A DNA stretch of 64,000 bases from Alentia gelatinosa (taxonomy: Eukaryota; Annelida; Polychaeta; Phyllodocida; Polynoidae). The position numbers and the translations under genes were made by a program. The notes below the pieces were generated by a model. The model worked only from the letters and a program-made list of their open reading frames with translations. It was not told the DNA's origin and searched no databases. Below are positions 47,282 to 57,024 of the stretch, one piece after another. Numbering within the stretch: position 1 is the stretch's first letter; the number at the start of each line of letters is the position of its first letter. The DNA lies in contig OX465584.1 in the NCBI GenBank assembly GCA_950022655.1, forward strand, positions 53,400,789-53,464,788, given 5' to 3'.

Positions 47282-48390
47282 TCAGCCAACCCTAAGCCTG
47301 TAGGGTCCGAATACATCAAGCGCCATTGGGTTCATGAGGTCTTTCGGTCTGAAGAGATTGGTCATGGCCTTCTGCGACACTAGGATACTGGCCATCTGCA
47401 CCTTACCAATGTCACAGGGTGGGCACGCAGATAGTGAAGTATCATGTTTTGCAGCAAGCTCAGGGTCTATATAACCTCTCCAAATCTTATAAGCAGCATA
47501 TCTAACCCATCATATATACTAGACGACTATATCTGTGGTAACAGTAGATAGTCAGTCCAATATTCGTCAGATGGTGGCAATGTCCACAACAAAAGTCTTC
47601 GACCTCAGAATGTACTCGAGTGTTTACAATGACGACTAAGTATTTACAGAATCGCCACCTATCTTAATGACTAATTCAAGCTGGGTAGAAATAGGCGTGG
47701 GCGTCAGAGCCTGTCCACTAGTTGTGAGGTGGTGCTATATTGTGTAACCTGACATAATCAGATGATCTGCAGTCGCTACATACTTTACGTTTACACTAGA
47801 CGATTTCTATCATTTTACTGCTGAAAGACGTCAGGAGGTGCAAACTACCAGAATCGCCGTCCAGAATCGTCTAGAGTTAACACGGGGTGAGAGTGAGAAG
47901 ACAGGGAGCGGAGGGAGGGTCAGAGAGAAAAAGGTGCGCAAGTAAATTGTACAAAAGCATTGTTTCTGAAGGAATTGCAGATTAAGCTAAACCTTTATGC
48001 ACAAAACAGAGGTTGAGGTGTTGTTTATTGTACCTGGTACTGAATATAGCATGGATAAATACTGGATCATCGCCTGAAAAATGCAATCCATCTTTTGTGT
48101 AATTAGATACGTAAATCTTATAATCATCAATCTTCTGTCCTAACGGCAAAAGGCGACCGCATCCATGTACCCTCTTTTTGTGTTCCTTGTTACCATGTAT
48201 ATTTAACCACAAACCTGGAAGAACGACTGTGTATTGTCGAGGATTTGTGACTGAATAAAAAAAAAAAAAAAAAAAAAGCATAGGTGGACTGACCTGTTTT
48301 GACGAGTTTGAGCGTGGAATGGTTGTGGCCCTTGATGGTGTCCTGGAACGAGGGGTGGGCCAGGTCCCGGTAGGACAGCTTGCTCGACAT
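47282..48390 (-). CDS. Three-exon gene, unrecognised 177-aa protein
   Basis: Exon 1 is 48294-48390, exon 2 is 48034-48250, exon 3 is 47282-47501. Exon 1 starts at an ATG with A at -3, encodes MSSKLSYRDLAHPSFQDTIK and 12 more residues, uses GC-rich third positions unlike its AT-rich surroundings, and ends CAG|GTCAGT in phase 1. Intron 1 is only 43 nt, with a T-rich tract ending ATTCAG. Exon 2 opens in the matching phase, has no stop, and ends CAG|GTACAA in phase 2. Exon 3 starts after TTAG in the matching phase, contains KIWRGYIDPELAAKHD and CPPCDIGKVQMA, and stops at TGA 47282-47284. The total is 534 nt, exactly 178 codons. No signal peptide, membrane segment or domain is recognised, and I give no function. 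Intron 2 (532 bp) holds a 382-bp MITE directly at its acceptor. No AATAAA was seen close downstream. The 43-nt intron is the weakest point; exon 1 is the strongest. Confidence 0.72.
47506..47887. mobile_element. Family B MITE inside a 3' splice site
   Basis: The ends read CCCATC...ACTAGACGAC and GTCTAGAGTTAACACGGGG, matching the family B terminus (CCCGGCGTTTACACTAGACG). It is flanked by TAA (47503-47505) and TGA (47888-47890), a 3-bp A/T-type duplication with one mismatch. On the gene strand it separates the pyrimidine tract at about 47891-47935 from the TTAG acceptor of exon 3. Confidence 0.8.
48257..48277. repeat. A21 homopolymer in intron 1
   Basis: On the gene strand this is the T tract before ATTCAG of intron 1. 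Confidence 0.9.
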
Positions 48391-48500
48391 GATGCCTTCT
48401 CGTCTTGGGGTCAGCTTCAGCGGAAGTAAACGTAGATCCAGGGGGCGCTACGATCGGCGCATGCGCAGAGCTCCTGTTGGTATCCAAGGTCCCCGCAAGG
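48391..48500 (-). promoter_or_regulatory. Compact promoter / 5'UTR of the 48.4-kb gene
   Basis: Within about 80 bp upstream of the ATG, read on the plus strand, lie CGGAAGT (48421-48427, the ETS/GABP core), CCAGGGGGCGCTA (48438-48450, a near-complete CTCF core) and the palindrome GCGCATGCGC (48457-48466, the NRF-1 core). This trio is typical of TATA-less housekeeping promoters, and no TATA box is seen. The start site is unknown, so part of this block is probably 5'UTR. Confidence 0.6.
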
Positions 48501-48607
48501 TCATCTAGTAGGTCATGACCCAGTGTGTATACCTAAAGGCGTCCGGGCCACAGGCTCGTTGTTAAAGAGATAGATTCCCTGTTAAGTGTATGTGTTAAGC
48601 CTGATTG

Positions 48608-48717
48608 AGCTGCTCAGTGCTGCTCAGTGCTGCTCAGTGCTGCTCTGTGCTGCTCTGTGCTGCTCAGTGCTGCTCAGTGCTGCTCAGTGCTGTTCAGTAC
48701 TGCTCAGTGCATTGGCA
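48608..48717 (+). repeat. 10-bp tandem repeat TGCTCAGTGC
   Basis: Eleven near-identical copies upstream of the minus-strand gene. It translates as a Cys/Leu/Ser repeat, not a gene. Confidence 0.93.
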
Positions 48718-48929
48718 AGGCGAATGAGCAGGAGGATTGCCAAGCTTAACCTGATGGTGGATTTAGATAGGCGTCACCAGATCCTGCCGTCACACGTTTT
48801 AGATACACACAGTGCTGTCACGTTCCACTGTCACTACACACTGTCACAATGTGCTGTCAGGCTGTATATACTCCGCGAACTGAGAGAACTGGAAAGGAAG
48901 AAGATAAATCGTATTCATTATACATAAAA

Positions 48930-49550
48930 GTATTTGTGATTAAGATGCGAACAAGTACATACAGGTACATCTGAAATTACTTTTAGGATTTTTTGATGAA
49001 ATAATTATGTGCACTGAATTGAAAATATATGATGTATAAACTCTATTAACATATATACAAATATGCACCGCCGTTTACGCGGCGATGCGCCTATGCGATT
49101 CCGATGCAATTTCAGGAGCAACGTTTAGTCCTCGGGTCGCTATTCTACGATACGCAAATGTATCGCAAACACGGAGCAACGCCCACCCCTCCTAGTTCCG
49201 TAAATGGTGTACTAAGGCTGGTGACAAGGAGTGCCGAAAATAGCACGAGTAGTAGAAGAAATTGGTAGTTTGTACCGGGAGCACCATACACACAGAGTAT
49301 TCAGTGTGATTCACAAATGGACCAGAGACGGGTGTACTTCACACCTTAGCCCTAGTCTCAGTCAAATTTCTTGTGAACCAAAAATCTCACTGCAAGGTGC
49401 TTTAGCCAGTCCCGAGAAACAATGGCGAATTTCATTCACATGGAAGGACACCTGGTATATGGTCTCAAATACAGTTCCAGTGAACACACACCCTACTACT
49501 CAAGTAGGTGAGGTGAGGGGTGTGAAAACATGTGACTCTACTTGCTGACC
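48930..49550. other. No supported feature
   Basis: A 105-codon plus-strand ORF (49231-49548) lacks recognisable motifs and biased codons. Left uncalled. Confidence 0.4.
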
Positions 49551-49554
49551 TCCT

Positions 49555-50130
49555 TTAACTATTGGCTAGGTTATGTACTCAGGGATGCCAGGTAGGGTCA
49601 TGAAAAAACAGCAAATTTGTGTTATACGTCGGAGAGAGACTCAGAAGATATGGAAAACACATTGTTATTTGCCATGGAATGGGGCTGATTTGTGTGTAGA
49701 GGTTTGAGCCCTTGTTTATTGGTGTGAATGAGGCCCAATTTATTCTCTCATTGTTTTACACTAGAAAATAGAATATTATAAACTGAAAATGAAAGCAAGG
49801 ATATCCATGGAAAGAAGGAAAACTGCCATTTCTGTGTACTTAGTCAGTGACACAGCAGTGGGTCCATTTGCCTCCCCAAAATGCCCTTATGAATTTTAAA
49901 CGCCATTAGAATCGAAATCTCATGAGATTCTGTATCTTGAAAGGGGTAATTGTAGTCTGGCTTAAAGAAGGCGTACAATGCAGACGAATCTGAGATTGTG
50001 TTCCAGTATAAAATCTCAGCATGATATGTCTCAGACAACCACCTGTTAGGTACATGAATCCAACCGTGTATATTCTATCTGAACCATGACTATCAGTTTT
50101 GAAACATGTCCCGGGTATAAATGTCTCATC
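49555..50130 (-). repeat. Dispersed repeat T, minus-strand copy with insert
   Basis: AGATTGTGTTCCAGTATAAA and GATATGTCTCAGACAACC match copy 1 in reverse; CAGCAGTGGGTCCAT matches 12870. About 250 bp in the middle are unmatched. Confidence 0.5.
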
Positions 50131-50175
50131 AGGTAGCATTCATTATCTATAGCATGGGAGGGAGTGTTGGTCTTG

Positions 50176-50310
50176 CTCAGCGAATCCTTAAAAATGAAGT
50201 CCCTTTCCCCGGAATATCTCAGGATGAAATCTCCCCCAGGCAAATACCTCAAAATGACCCAACCCCTCATGAATACCTCAAAATGAAGTGCCCCTAGGCA
50301 ATAACCCATA
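50176..50310. repeat. ~29-bp degenerate tandem repeat
   Basis: ATACCTCAAAATGAMSY units recur about five times. 50311-50866 is otherwise unassigned. Confidence 0.6.
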
Positions 50311-50866
50311 CATCCATAAAACCGTCCACAAACCATTCACAAAACCAACAATTATTGTCAACATCCATATAATTATTTGCGTTTTGTGGCGTTTTGAGAC
50401 GTAATTTGTATATTTCATAAAACATAAAAGAACATAGAGGTGCGTACACTGGAAAACGTCGTTTTATTATACGCCAGTGTGACTGAGGTGGATGTACATT
50501 ACAGGTGAACGATTAATATTTCACCTGTGTCTTGTAAAGCCCTCCACCACCAGACTCATATATGATCTGGGTTATCAATCACTCACATTCACACGTGGGC
50601 GGAAACTAATAATTCAGAGCTAACTACGGAAGGAGCAACTCAAAAACAACACGTCTGTAATGAACAAGCCTACCACCCATAGCAGCGAACGTTGAAGCGA
50701 GCGACGATGCTGCAGGCGAGGTAATAGCATATCTTATGAAAGAAAGATTTTTGTACAAACTAGAAGGTGATAATCAGAAATTCTCCAGATGGAAACAGAC
50801 ATGGAGAAATGTACAAGAGCTAGGGACTCCTCTCATTCATTCTCGCCGAAAATGCATATTATTATA

Positions 50867-51159
50867 TACCTATGTCTGAATGTCTATTAAATACTGCCCG
50901 CTGCTAGGGGTGCAGTAACAATAATGTTCGTGCCCGCTGTGACTGCGACTTTGTATGTCATTAAAATGGTGTTTTTTCACCAATTAGAGGTATATAATAA
51001 TAAGCAAACATCCTTACTGTAGACGAAATGGTTCTCGTTCTCGGTCAGTCGTCGATTTCATACTGCCTTCCGCCTTTGGCGTCAGGCAGTATGAAATTGA
51101 CGACTGACCTCGAACAGGAACTGTTTCGTCCACAGTAAGGACGTTTCCTAATATTATTG
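50867..51159 (+). mobile_element. Family G element, copy 1
   Basis: Body TATTATTATATACCTATG to AGGTATATAATAATAAG with the core ATACTGCCCGCTGCTAGGG. The hairpin arms GTCAGTCGTCGATTTCATAC / GTATGAAATTGACGACTGAC enclose a tip CGCCTTTGGCG. Confidence 0.85.
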
Positions 51160-51426
51160 CATATCTATGGCCGAACGTCTATGAAACACTACCCGCTAAT
51201 CGGGGTACAGTATAAATATTGTTCGGGCGCACTGCGCCCGTAGTGAATATTCAGGAGCGCTCTGCCAAAGGGAATGTATCAGGTCAATAGCTACATAAAA
51301 TAAATATATAAAATGACGTTTATTTTAAATATTTAGGTGTGTAATAATAAGAAAACGTGGTAACTGAGCCCGTAGGGATGCCATTCTCGGCCTATTTATG
51401 GCTCAGTAACCTTGTTTTCTCTTAAT
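51151..51426 (+). mobile_element. Family G element, copy 2, tandem to copy 1
   Basis: ATATTATTGCATATCTATGG, ACACTACCCGCTAATCGGGG, end of body GTGTGTAATAATAAG, then a short hairpin GAAAACGTGGTAACTGAGCC / GGCTCAGTAACCTTGTTTTC. Confidence 0.8.
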
Positions 51427-51556
51427 CCAGCACCATCTGACGACTACTGGTTAGACGATCTACAGTCATCAAGTTTTTAGTCGCCAAGTGTAAATGCTGG
51501 GTAAGCTAATGCTTAAAATGTAAGTTCTCCATATTTCCTGGATTTACCTCTTCTGT

Positions 51557-52143
51557 GGCGTTTCCACCTACTGACGAAAACCCCACTGATTATTTATAGG
51601 GTCTGTCAAGCCTGAAGATTAACCTTCACTAAATTAACATAGAAATCGGTGGCATCGAAAAAAGCTGTGTTTAGGCGGAAATGGATGTGGTCACTGATTG
51701 ATATTTGGTTGCCTCCACAGATTGATTTCATTGGTAGCCTCAAATTTGATTATTGACCCTTCTTGTTCCAAACTGACGATTGTTGCACTAAATGTGTCAC
51801 ATAATTGGTCGGCGATGCTAATATCAAGAGACGTCACGAGTTTGAGTCTGAGTTTATTTATGCCACGCATTTTGTTGGCTCCATAATTTCACGAGTCGAA
51901 GACGAGTGACATTACGGAGCCAACAAAATGAGTGGCATAAATAAGCTCAAACTCAAACGAGTGGCGTCTAGATTTTATTCTACCCCGTTTCCATTTTTTT
52001 TCAGTATCAGAAAGTAGTGGCATAAACAACACTTTATGTCACACCCGTGTAATAAACAAATCCCATGTTAAGCCTATGGCGTTTTTTATTAGGGGTAGGA
52101 TAAATGCCATAATCGGTGGTCATAATCTGCAGGTGGAAGCGCC
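51557..52143. mobile_element. Family U (C-like) MITE split by family A
   Basis: TGGCGTTTCCACCTACTGAC left and ATCTGCAGGTGGAAGCGCCA right. A solo B right end lies just before it at 51430-51510. Confidence 0.7.
51833..52103 (+). mobile_element. Family A (GACGTC variant) inside U
   Basis: TATCAAGAGACGTCACGAG to GGGGTAGGATAA, 271 bp, tip GAGTCGAAGACGAGTG. Excision restores GATGCTAAATGCCATAATCG, as in the related copy near 24120, with no duplication. Confidence 0.93.
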
Positions 52144-52160
52144 ATATTAGGCCATGTAGA

Positions 52161-52452
52161 ATATAGAGGAAACCCATGAAAGTTTACGGTCAGAGCTTGT
52201 ATCACATCAAATTGGTATCATGTAGTAATGCACAAGGTGAAGCAAGGTGAATCACGTAGCGACTCAAACGAGATTGGATCAAGCTCTGACCTTAAACTTG
52301 AATGGGTTTCTGAATTTATTTCACCCTTCACATTGACTATATGGCCAACATTTGTGGCATAATCTCCATGGGATATTTCTCCTAGATATCTCATTCGCGT
52401 TGGATACGAGTTCCCAATGTTAAGTCTATGGAGAAAAAAACCAGAGGAGAGA
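52161..52452 (-). mobile_element. Family H element, copy 4
   Basis: ATAGAGGAAACCCATGAAAG, decayed tip CACAAGGTGAAGCAAGG, TTTATTTCACCC body edge, core CCAATGTTAAGTCTATGG. Confidence 0.82.
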
Positions 52453-52544
52453 CCAATACTAGTTGATAGTCTGGTTCAGGTGACCTTGATCGTTGTACAC
52501 CGTTTTACACTGATCCCGCGTGCGTTTAATGCGTAGAAGAAACG

Positions 52545-53235
52545 TCAGAACAATACACCAGTGTGACTGTACCGATTTCCTATCACCGATATAGAGTCAG
52601 GAACCACCGACGAACTTTTGGCACTGCTGACCCAAAATCGGTCAATGGAAACACCCGACTCATGAAATGAGACAGGACTTTTTCTGCTTAGATTATTCAA
52701 TGTGTCACCACCCACCACTGAGTGAAAGCTCAGAGTCAGTGGAAGACTGGCTCCAGTCCCTGCACCCTATGGCTACCCTACTCGCTGGGATACAGGGCCT
52801 GGTACAATAAGTAATGGTGTTGTATTTCTGGCGCTGTTTAGCTCCAGTATTCCCAAAACTCTCCATACAGATATCATGGCTACTGGTCAGATATCTGCTG
52901 GGAGATTGATACCCTCCCACTTTGATCTCAATAAGGTCACAGGCAGGAGAAAGTAAAATTTATTGCTATGACAACACAGGCGGCCAGGGAACTGGAGGAG
53001 GGGAGGGGGAGTGTTAGGAGGATGTATAGGATGACAGGGAGTATCTTGGGGCCATAAACAGGAGATTCGGTTCAGAGTGGACAAGTCTTTGATCCATGGG
53101 CTGATTGTATTTAATCATATAATGTATGTTCATAATCAAAGACTTGAGCAAGTCTAAGTCAGTGGCACCACCAACAGACTTCTGTGTAACTAAAAAAATC
53201 TACACACGTTTCGTCGGCCAATGGAAACAGGCCTG
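52545..53235. mobile_element. Family C MITE with ~400-bp foreign insert
   Basis: TTCCTATCACCGATATAGAG to CACCACTGAGTGAAAGCT parallels the 45460 copy. The right part resumes near 53140 (AGCAAGTCTAAGTCAGTGGC) and ends GTCGGCCAATGGAAACAGGC. The insert (about 52730-53130) is unidentified. Confidence 0.65.
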
Positions 53236-53237
53236 TG

Positions 53238-53440
53238 GATTTCCGTCCACCCACTTCACTAATCCCTCCTGGCCGTCCACGCAGGGGACCTCCCCGTGGA
53301 GGGGATTTGCGGTACTAATGGAGCTGTAGGGGGTGTCTTGTTGCCACCTACGTACGAACACTGATACGAGAAGCCCAGATAACGAGCACTGATTAACGTT
53401 GACCACGTCACTGGACACCGGAACCCTCTCCCTGTGAGCT
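53238..53440 (-). other. Possible exon cut by a MITE (weak)
   Basis: An open minus-strand frame with GC-ending codons (includes GEVPCVDGQEGLVKWVDG) follows an acceptor-like TGAGCTCACAG and runs into the family C end at 53235 instead of a donor. It could be chance. Not called as a gene. Confidence 0.2.
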
Positions 53441-53583
53441 CAGGTCAGGTACAAGTGACAAGAATTGGGTTTCCTTCCAGAAGATTCAGGGTTTTCTGAA
53501 AATGAAGCGGTAGCAGCCACGTTTACCTAGTTTTCTGAAAATGAAGCCATTTTCAACACTGATCTGCAGTCGGGACCCATTGA

Positions 53584-53660
53584 TCGATGAAATTTTTATC
53601 GGAAGGAACGGGTCCATCGTGAAAGCTAGACTCGTTCCTTCCGATAAAAATTTCATTTTT
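53584..53660. repeat. Strong inverted repeat near J remnant
   Basis: GAAATTTTTATCGGAAGGAA is repeated in inverted orientation (TTCCTTCCGATAAAAATTTC) about a 25-nt loop, practically without mismatch. Confidence 0.85.
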
Positions 53661-53734
53661 TCATCGGAACGCTTGTCGTAAGGCTATCGTAGTGTGTCGG
53701 AGGCTCAAATCGTCATAGTGGGATACGCCTTTTA

Positions 53735-53975
53735 GGCCTTAGAAATTTAGACCTACCGATATGGCACCGATACAAAAAGCAAATATTGGAGACATATCGG
53801 GAAGGTGCAAAAACATAGATAAATGTTTAGACATGCCAATCCGCACGCATTGTATGGGTTTTTTATCGGTGTCTAATTCGAAACGTGGTCAACTGCCCCG
53901 ATATTAGGTGAACTTCCGACGCGATTTTGATTTTTCATCGGGAGATGCATCGTAGACCGTATCGGAGCCTATTTT
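53735..53975. mobile_element. Family J MITE, ends lost
   Basis: ACCTACCGATATGGCACCGA and the inverted TTTCATCGGGAGATGCATCG, without outer GGCGTCCACC termini. 53976-54655 holds only scattered C-like words. Confidence 0.7.
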
Positions 53976-54659
53976 AACTATTATGTTTTATAAAACATAA
54001 GTCAAAATGTTATATTTTACTTATTTGACATTAGAATACATCACAACAAAACAGATGTGGAAACAGAAATGGTCAACGATTTTTTCCCCTGCCTTATGCA
54101 GCATAGGACCATCGACCGACTTTTGCACCTACCGACCAAATCAAAGCACACGGGATTAATCGGCGATGCTCTTCATTTGACTCCCAAAAGTCAATGAGCG
54201 TCCACCTCATTTGTGCAGTGCAGGTCACCGATTATGTACCAACCACCTTTCATAAGGAGAACAACCGACCGACTTTTGTACAGCGTGAAAATTAGCGGGG
54301 GTTGTTAGTCGGCAGGTGGAAATGCCACATGACAGAAACCTTTCATCTGCGAGAATTATTATTGGAAAAAATGAAGCCCCTGGTTTACGGTAATTAATAT
54401 ATGTTGTATGCTCCAGGCCCTAGTTTCCGTTTTGTAAGTATATCCAGTGGTTTTGTAAACTCAGCAGTTCTTAACACACCATCTGCGTTTGGCATACTTG
54501 AGTTTATATAAATGTCGCTCATTCCACCCGGCTTTGCCACCTGTGGATGACTGTATCACCAAGAGGCCTGGCTGGGGACTGGGAGAAAACTGCAGTGTCA
54601 GCAAAAACCGTGCTTTCCCAATTCATAGCGGATCCCCATTTATTATCCACCTAATACAA

Positions 54660-54985
54660 AGTGTCAATAGCAAACCTATAGGAACTCTGTACGGACATAC
54701 CCAGTGCATAAGGATATGTTGTATGCTCTGGGCTGCAAAAAATGTGCATACGGAAACATAGTGCGTATGATAAAATGGTGCATAATTAAAGTGAACTAGA
54801 ATCGGCACGCCACCATTGGATAAGGCATACAGTATGGACTGGTTTCTGATAAAATCAGCTGTATGTTCCTCGGAGTTGACCACGCAATATCCTCTCATAC
54901 ACTCGGATATTACTACAAATCAACTCATCGGAGCATATGCCCATTTGTATCTGAAACCAGTCAATATTGTTTATATAGCATGTAT
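54660..54985 (+). mobile_element. Family M hairpin element, copy 2
   Basis: CATAAGGATATGTTGTATGC, AATCGGCACGCCACCATTGG, hairpin CTCGGAGTTGACCACGCAAT / CAAATCAACTCATCGGAG, end GAAACCAGTCAATATTGT. Confidence 0.78.
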
Positions 54986-55294
54986 AAACACATGGTATGC
55001 GAGTACATAAAAACGCCAGCTATGTATCCAAAGGAGACAGTATGAGAAATATCTCAAGATAGGTCAGCGGAATGAATAACAGAAACGATCGCCTCCCTGC
55101 TAATAAAAGCTGTAGCGAGCACCTAATTTTGAAATATCAAGGTTCGGGGCTGGGATCATAAAGAGCTCTAAGCTATATAAGGACCTCTTATTGTGAAGTG
55201 AACTTGTGGCAGCAAAGCTGAATGCCAATGTAAAAATATTTCTTAAACTTTAACCATTATTCCTAATCAAATATGCTGGTGTTTGTTGGTTTCT

Positions 55295-55440
55295 TGACAG
55301 ATTCTCTACAGGAATAATGCTAGGAATAGTGCCCGGAAATACTTAAAAATCTGTAACTCTTAATGATAAAATATCTTGACAGATTCTCTACAGAAATAAT
55401 GCCAGAAATAATGTCTGTAGATAACTAAGAATCTGTAATT
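55295..55440 (+). repeat. ~80-bp tandem duplication
   Basis: TTGACAGATTCTCTACAG at about 55298 and 55377, followed in both by ATAATGCYAGRAATARTG and AAATCTGTAA-like ends. Confidence 0.75.
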
Positions 55441-55857
55441 GGTGATTACGAAAATATGCAGGTAATAATAACAATAACAAAATAGGAAGCCAATCTATGA
55501 TTACCAACTATGTACCCTAAATCAGATCATAAAGGTTAATCTGTCGGATCCATCACTATGATTCCTACAAGTATGCGGATAGCTTGCCTGTCTCGTAAGC
55601 TGACAATGATGCATGCATCCTGGACACCATTATCCCGCCAGTAAATGAAAGCACAATACGTGAGGTATAGAACTAACAGTTACCACTGAGCGGAGAGGCG
55701 GGACTCACAGTCACATGTCGCGTTGGTTATCTTTGACGGTGACACGAACGTTAAACACAGGCCCGAGTCCCGGCCCGAGTCGTATTGACACCAGGCACAC
55801 AGGCGTGCTCAGCTCAGTTTACACCAGCCGATTTGTCGGCACCGATCTACAGTCGGG

Positions 55858-56426
55858 ATTTTGGTTGGTTTGATTTAACGTCCAGTTAACCATTGCAGGT
55901 TCTATAGGCCCGTTTCCATTGGGCAATTTCCGCACCCCACTCACAAGATCTCACACTCTCCCAGGATTCTTAACGAACTAGGCTTACAGCCTTGAAAATC
56001 CACTGGAATGCATCCTGTGCTAACGACGTACATCAATGCAACCAAAGATTCCTATAATCTCAATGATGCCACCTAGCGGGAATACCAGTGGATTCTCAAA
56101 AAATTTCCACCGTTTTTGTCGGCCAACGGAAACGGGCCATTACCAGACTTTTTGAAGGTTCTTTTACACCTCAATGGTGGTGATCGAATCTATGTAATGA
56201 ATTTAGGTAGAAAACTCACCCCTACACATTTACCGAGGTTAGCTTCCACACCACATAGAAAGGGTATGAGAAGAATTAGCCTTTGATATAGCAGTAAATC
56301 TACCACTGCTGGGAATGAAGGAGAATAGTGGCTGCAGTGAGACTCTAACCCACAAAGTCCTACAACCTTGGGATTACAAGTCCAGTGCCTTAACCATTGA
56401 GATGACTCCCCCCCCCCCCTCCCCCC
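55858..56426 (-). mobile_element. tRNA-derived SINE, split by a family C MITE
   Basis: On the minus strand the head (56333-56412) has an A-box-like CAATGGTTAAGGCACTGG, an anticodon-arm-like stem with loop CTTGTAA, and a B-box-like GGGTTAGAGTCTC. The 3' end contains GGACGTTAAATCAAACCAAC, then the left flank. The flanks CTACAGTCGGG (55847-55857) and CTGCAGTCGGG (56427-56437) look like an 11-bp target duplication. A family C MITE occupies 55906-56139, leaving about 335 bp of SINE. Head, body and tail fit molluscan V-SINEs (RUDI-like), recalled rather than aligned. Confidence 0.65.
55906..56139. mobile_element. Family C MITE inside the SINE
   Basis: It begins GGCCCGTTTCCATTGGGC and ends GTCGGCCAACGGAAACGGGCC. 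These are the family C terminal repeats, here slightly diverged, with A/T-rich flanks (TAT/TTA). Confidence 0.75.
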
Positions 56427-57024
56427 TGCAGTCGGGAACCACCGAACAATTCCCAAGCCATTTCCCATTGGACCCTCTTTATCCTTACTGATGTTGACCG
56501 AGAATTCAAGAATCTGGCACCGCCGACCGATTCTCATGCATTTCAGATGGAACATCGGTACGCTCAAATAGATGAAATGCAGACACCGAATTCTAAACCC
56601 AAATTACGTAACATGGCACCACCGACCGATCTTTGACGCCTCCGATGATTTCAAAGCATCTTTGTAATAGTGGGTGAAGAACCCCTGGAGATTGCAGCAC
56701 ACCCCGTTTGCAAGGTCATGGAGATGTGGCTCGTATGTGCGCACGTATAATAACATCGGTCGTCAGGCATTTATGCCTCAACAACTTGGAGTATCAGGGA
56801 TGCTGGTATCTTCTCGAGGTGCACCAACGACCGATTTTTTTCACAAAATTTAATCGCTGAATCTTCCATCAGAAGGTGTAAAAAGAGACGGTATTCTATG
56901 ACAAATGTCTAATAATCGTTCGGCGGATACAAATTCTATAATCGGCGGTCAAAATCTGTAGGTGTAAACATGGCCTTAGTGTTAACTTGCATCTGAAACA
57001 TTGTGTCATAGTGATGCTATCAAT

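Larger units (their letters stand above)
55816..56973. mobile_element. Outer C-like MITE carrying the SINE
   Basis: The outer ends are CAGTTTACACCAGCCGATTT on the left and AATCTGTAGGTGTAAACATG on the right. Internal ACCGATCTACAGTCGGG and AATCGGCGGT segments match family C interiors. The element is continuous once the SINE and its duplication are removed, giving three nested layers. Confidence 0.55.

Noticed and set aside
48251..48293. A21 tract with AATAAA read as the tail of a plus-strand retrocopy
   Set aside because: The opposite-strand reading as a T-rich acceptor keeps the gene in frame on both sides; no retrocopy body or duplication was found.
48586..48927. 113-codon ORF with Cys-rich start
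   Set aside because: The first half is the 10-bp TGCTCAGTGC repeat; the rest has no recognisable motif.
56333..56412. Functional tRNA-Thr gene
   Set aside because: The variable region is too long, the acceptor stem does not pair, and a SINE body and tail follow.
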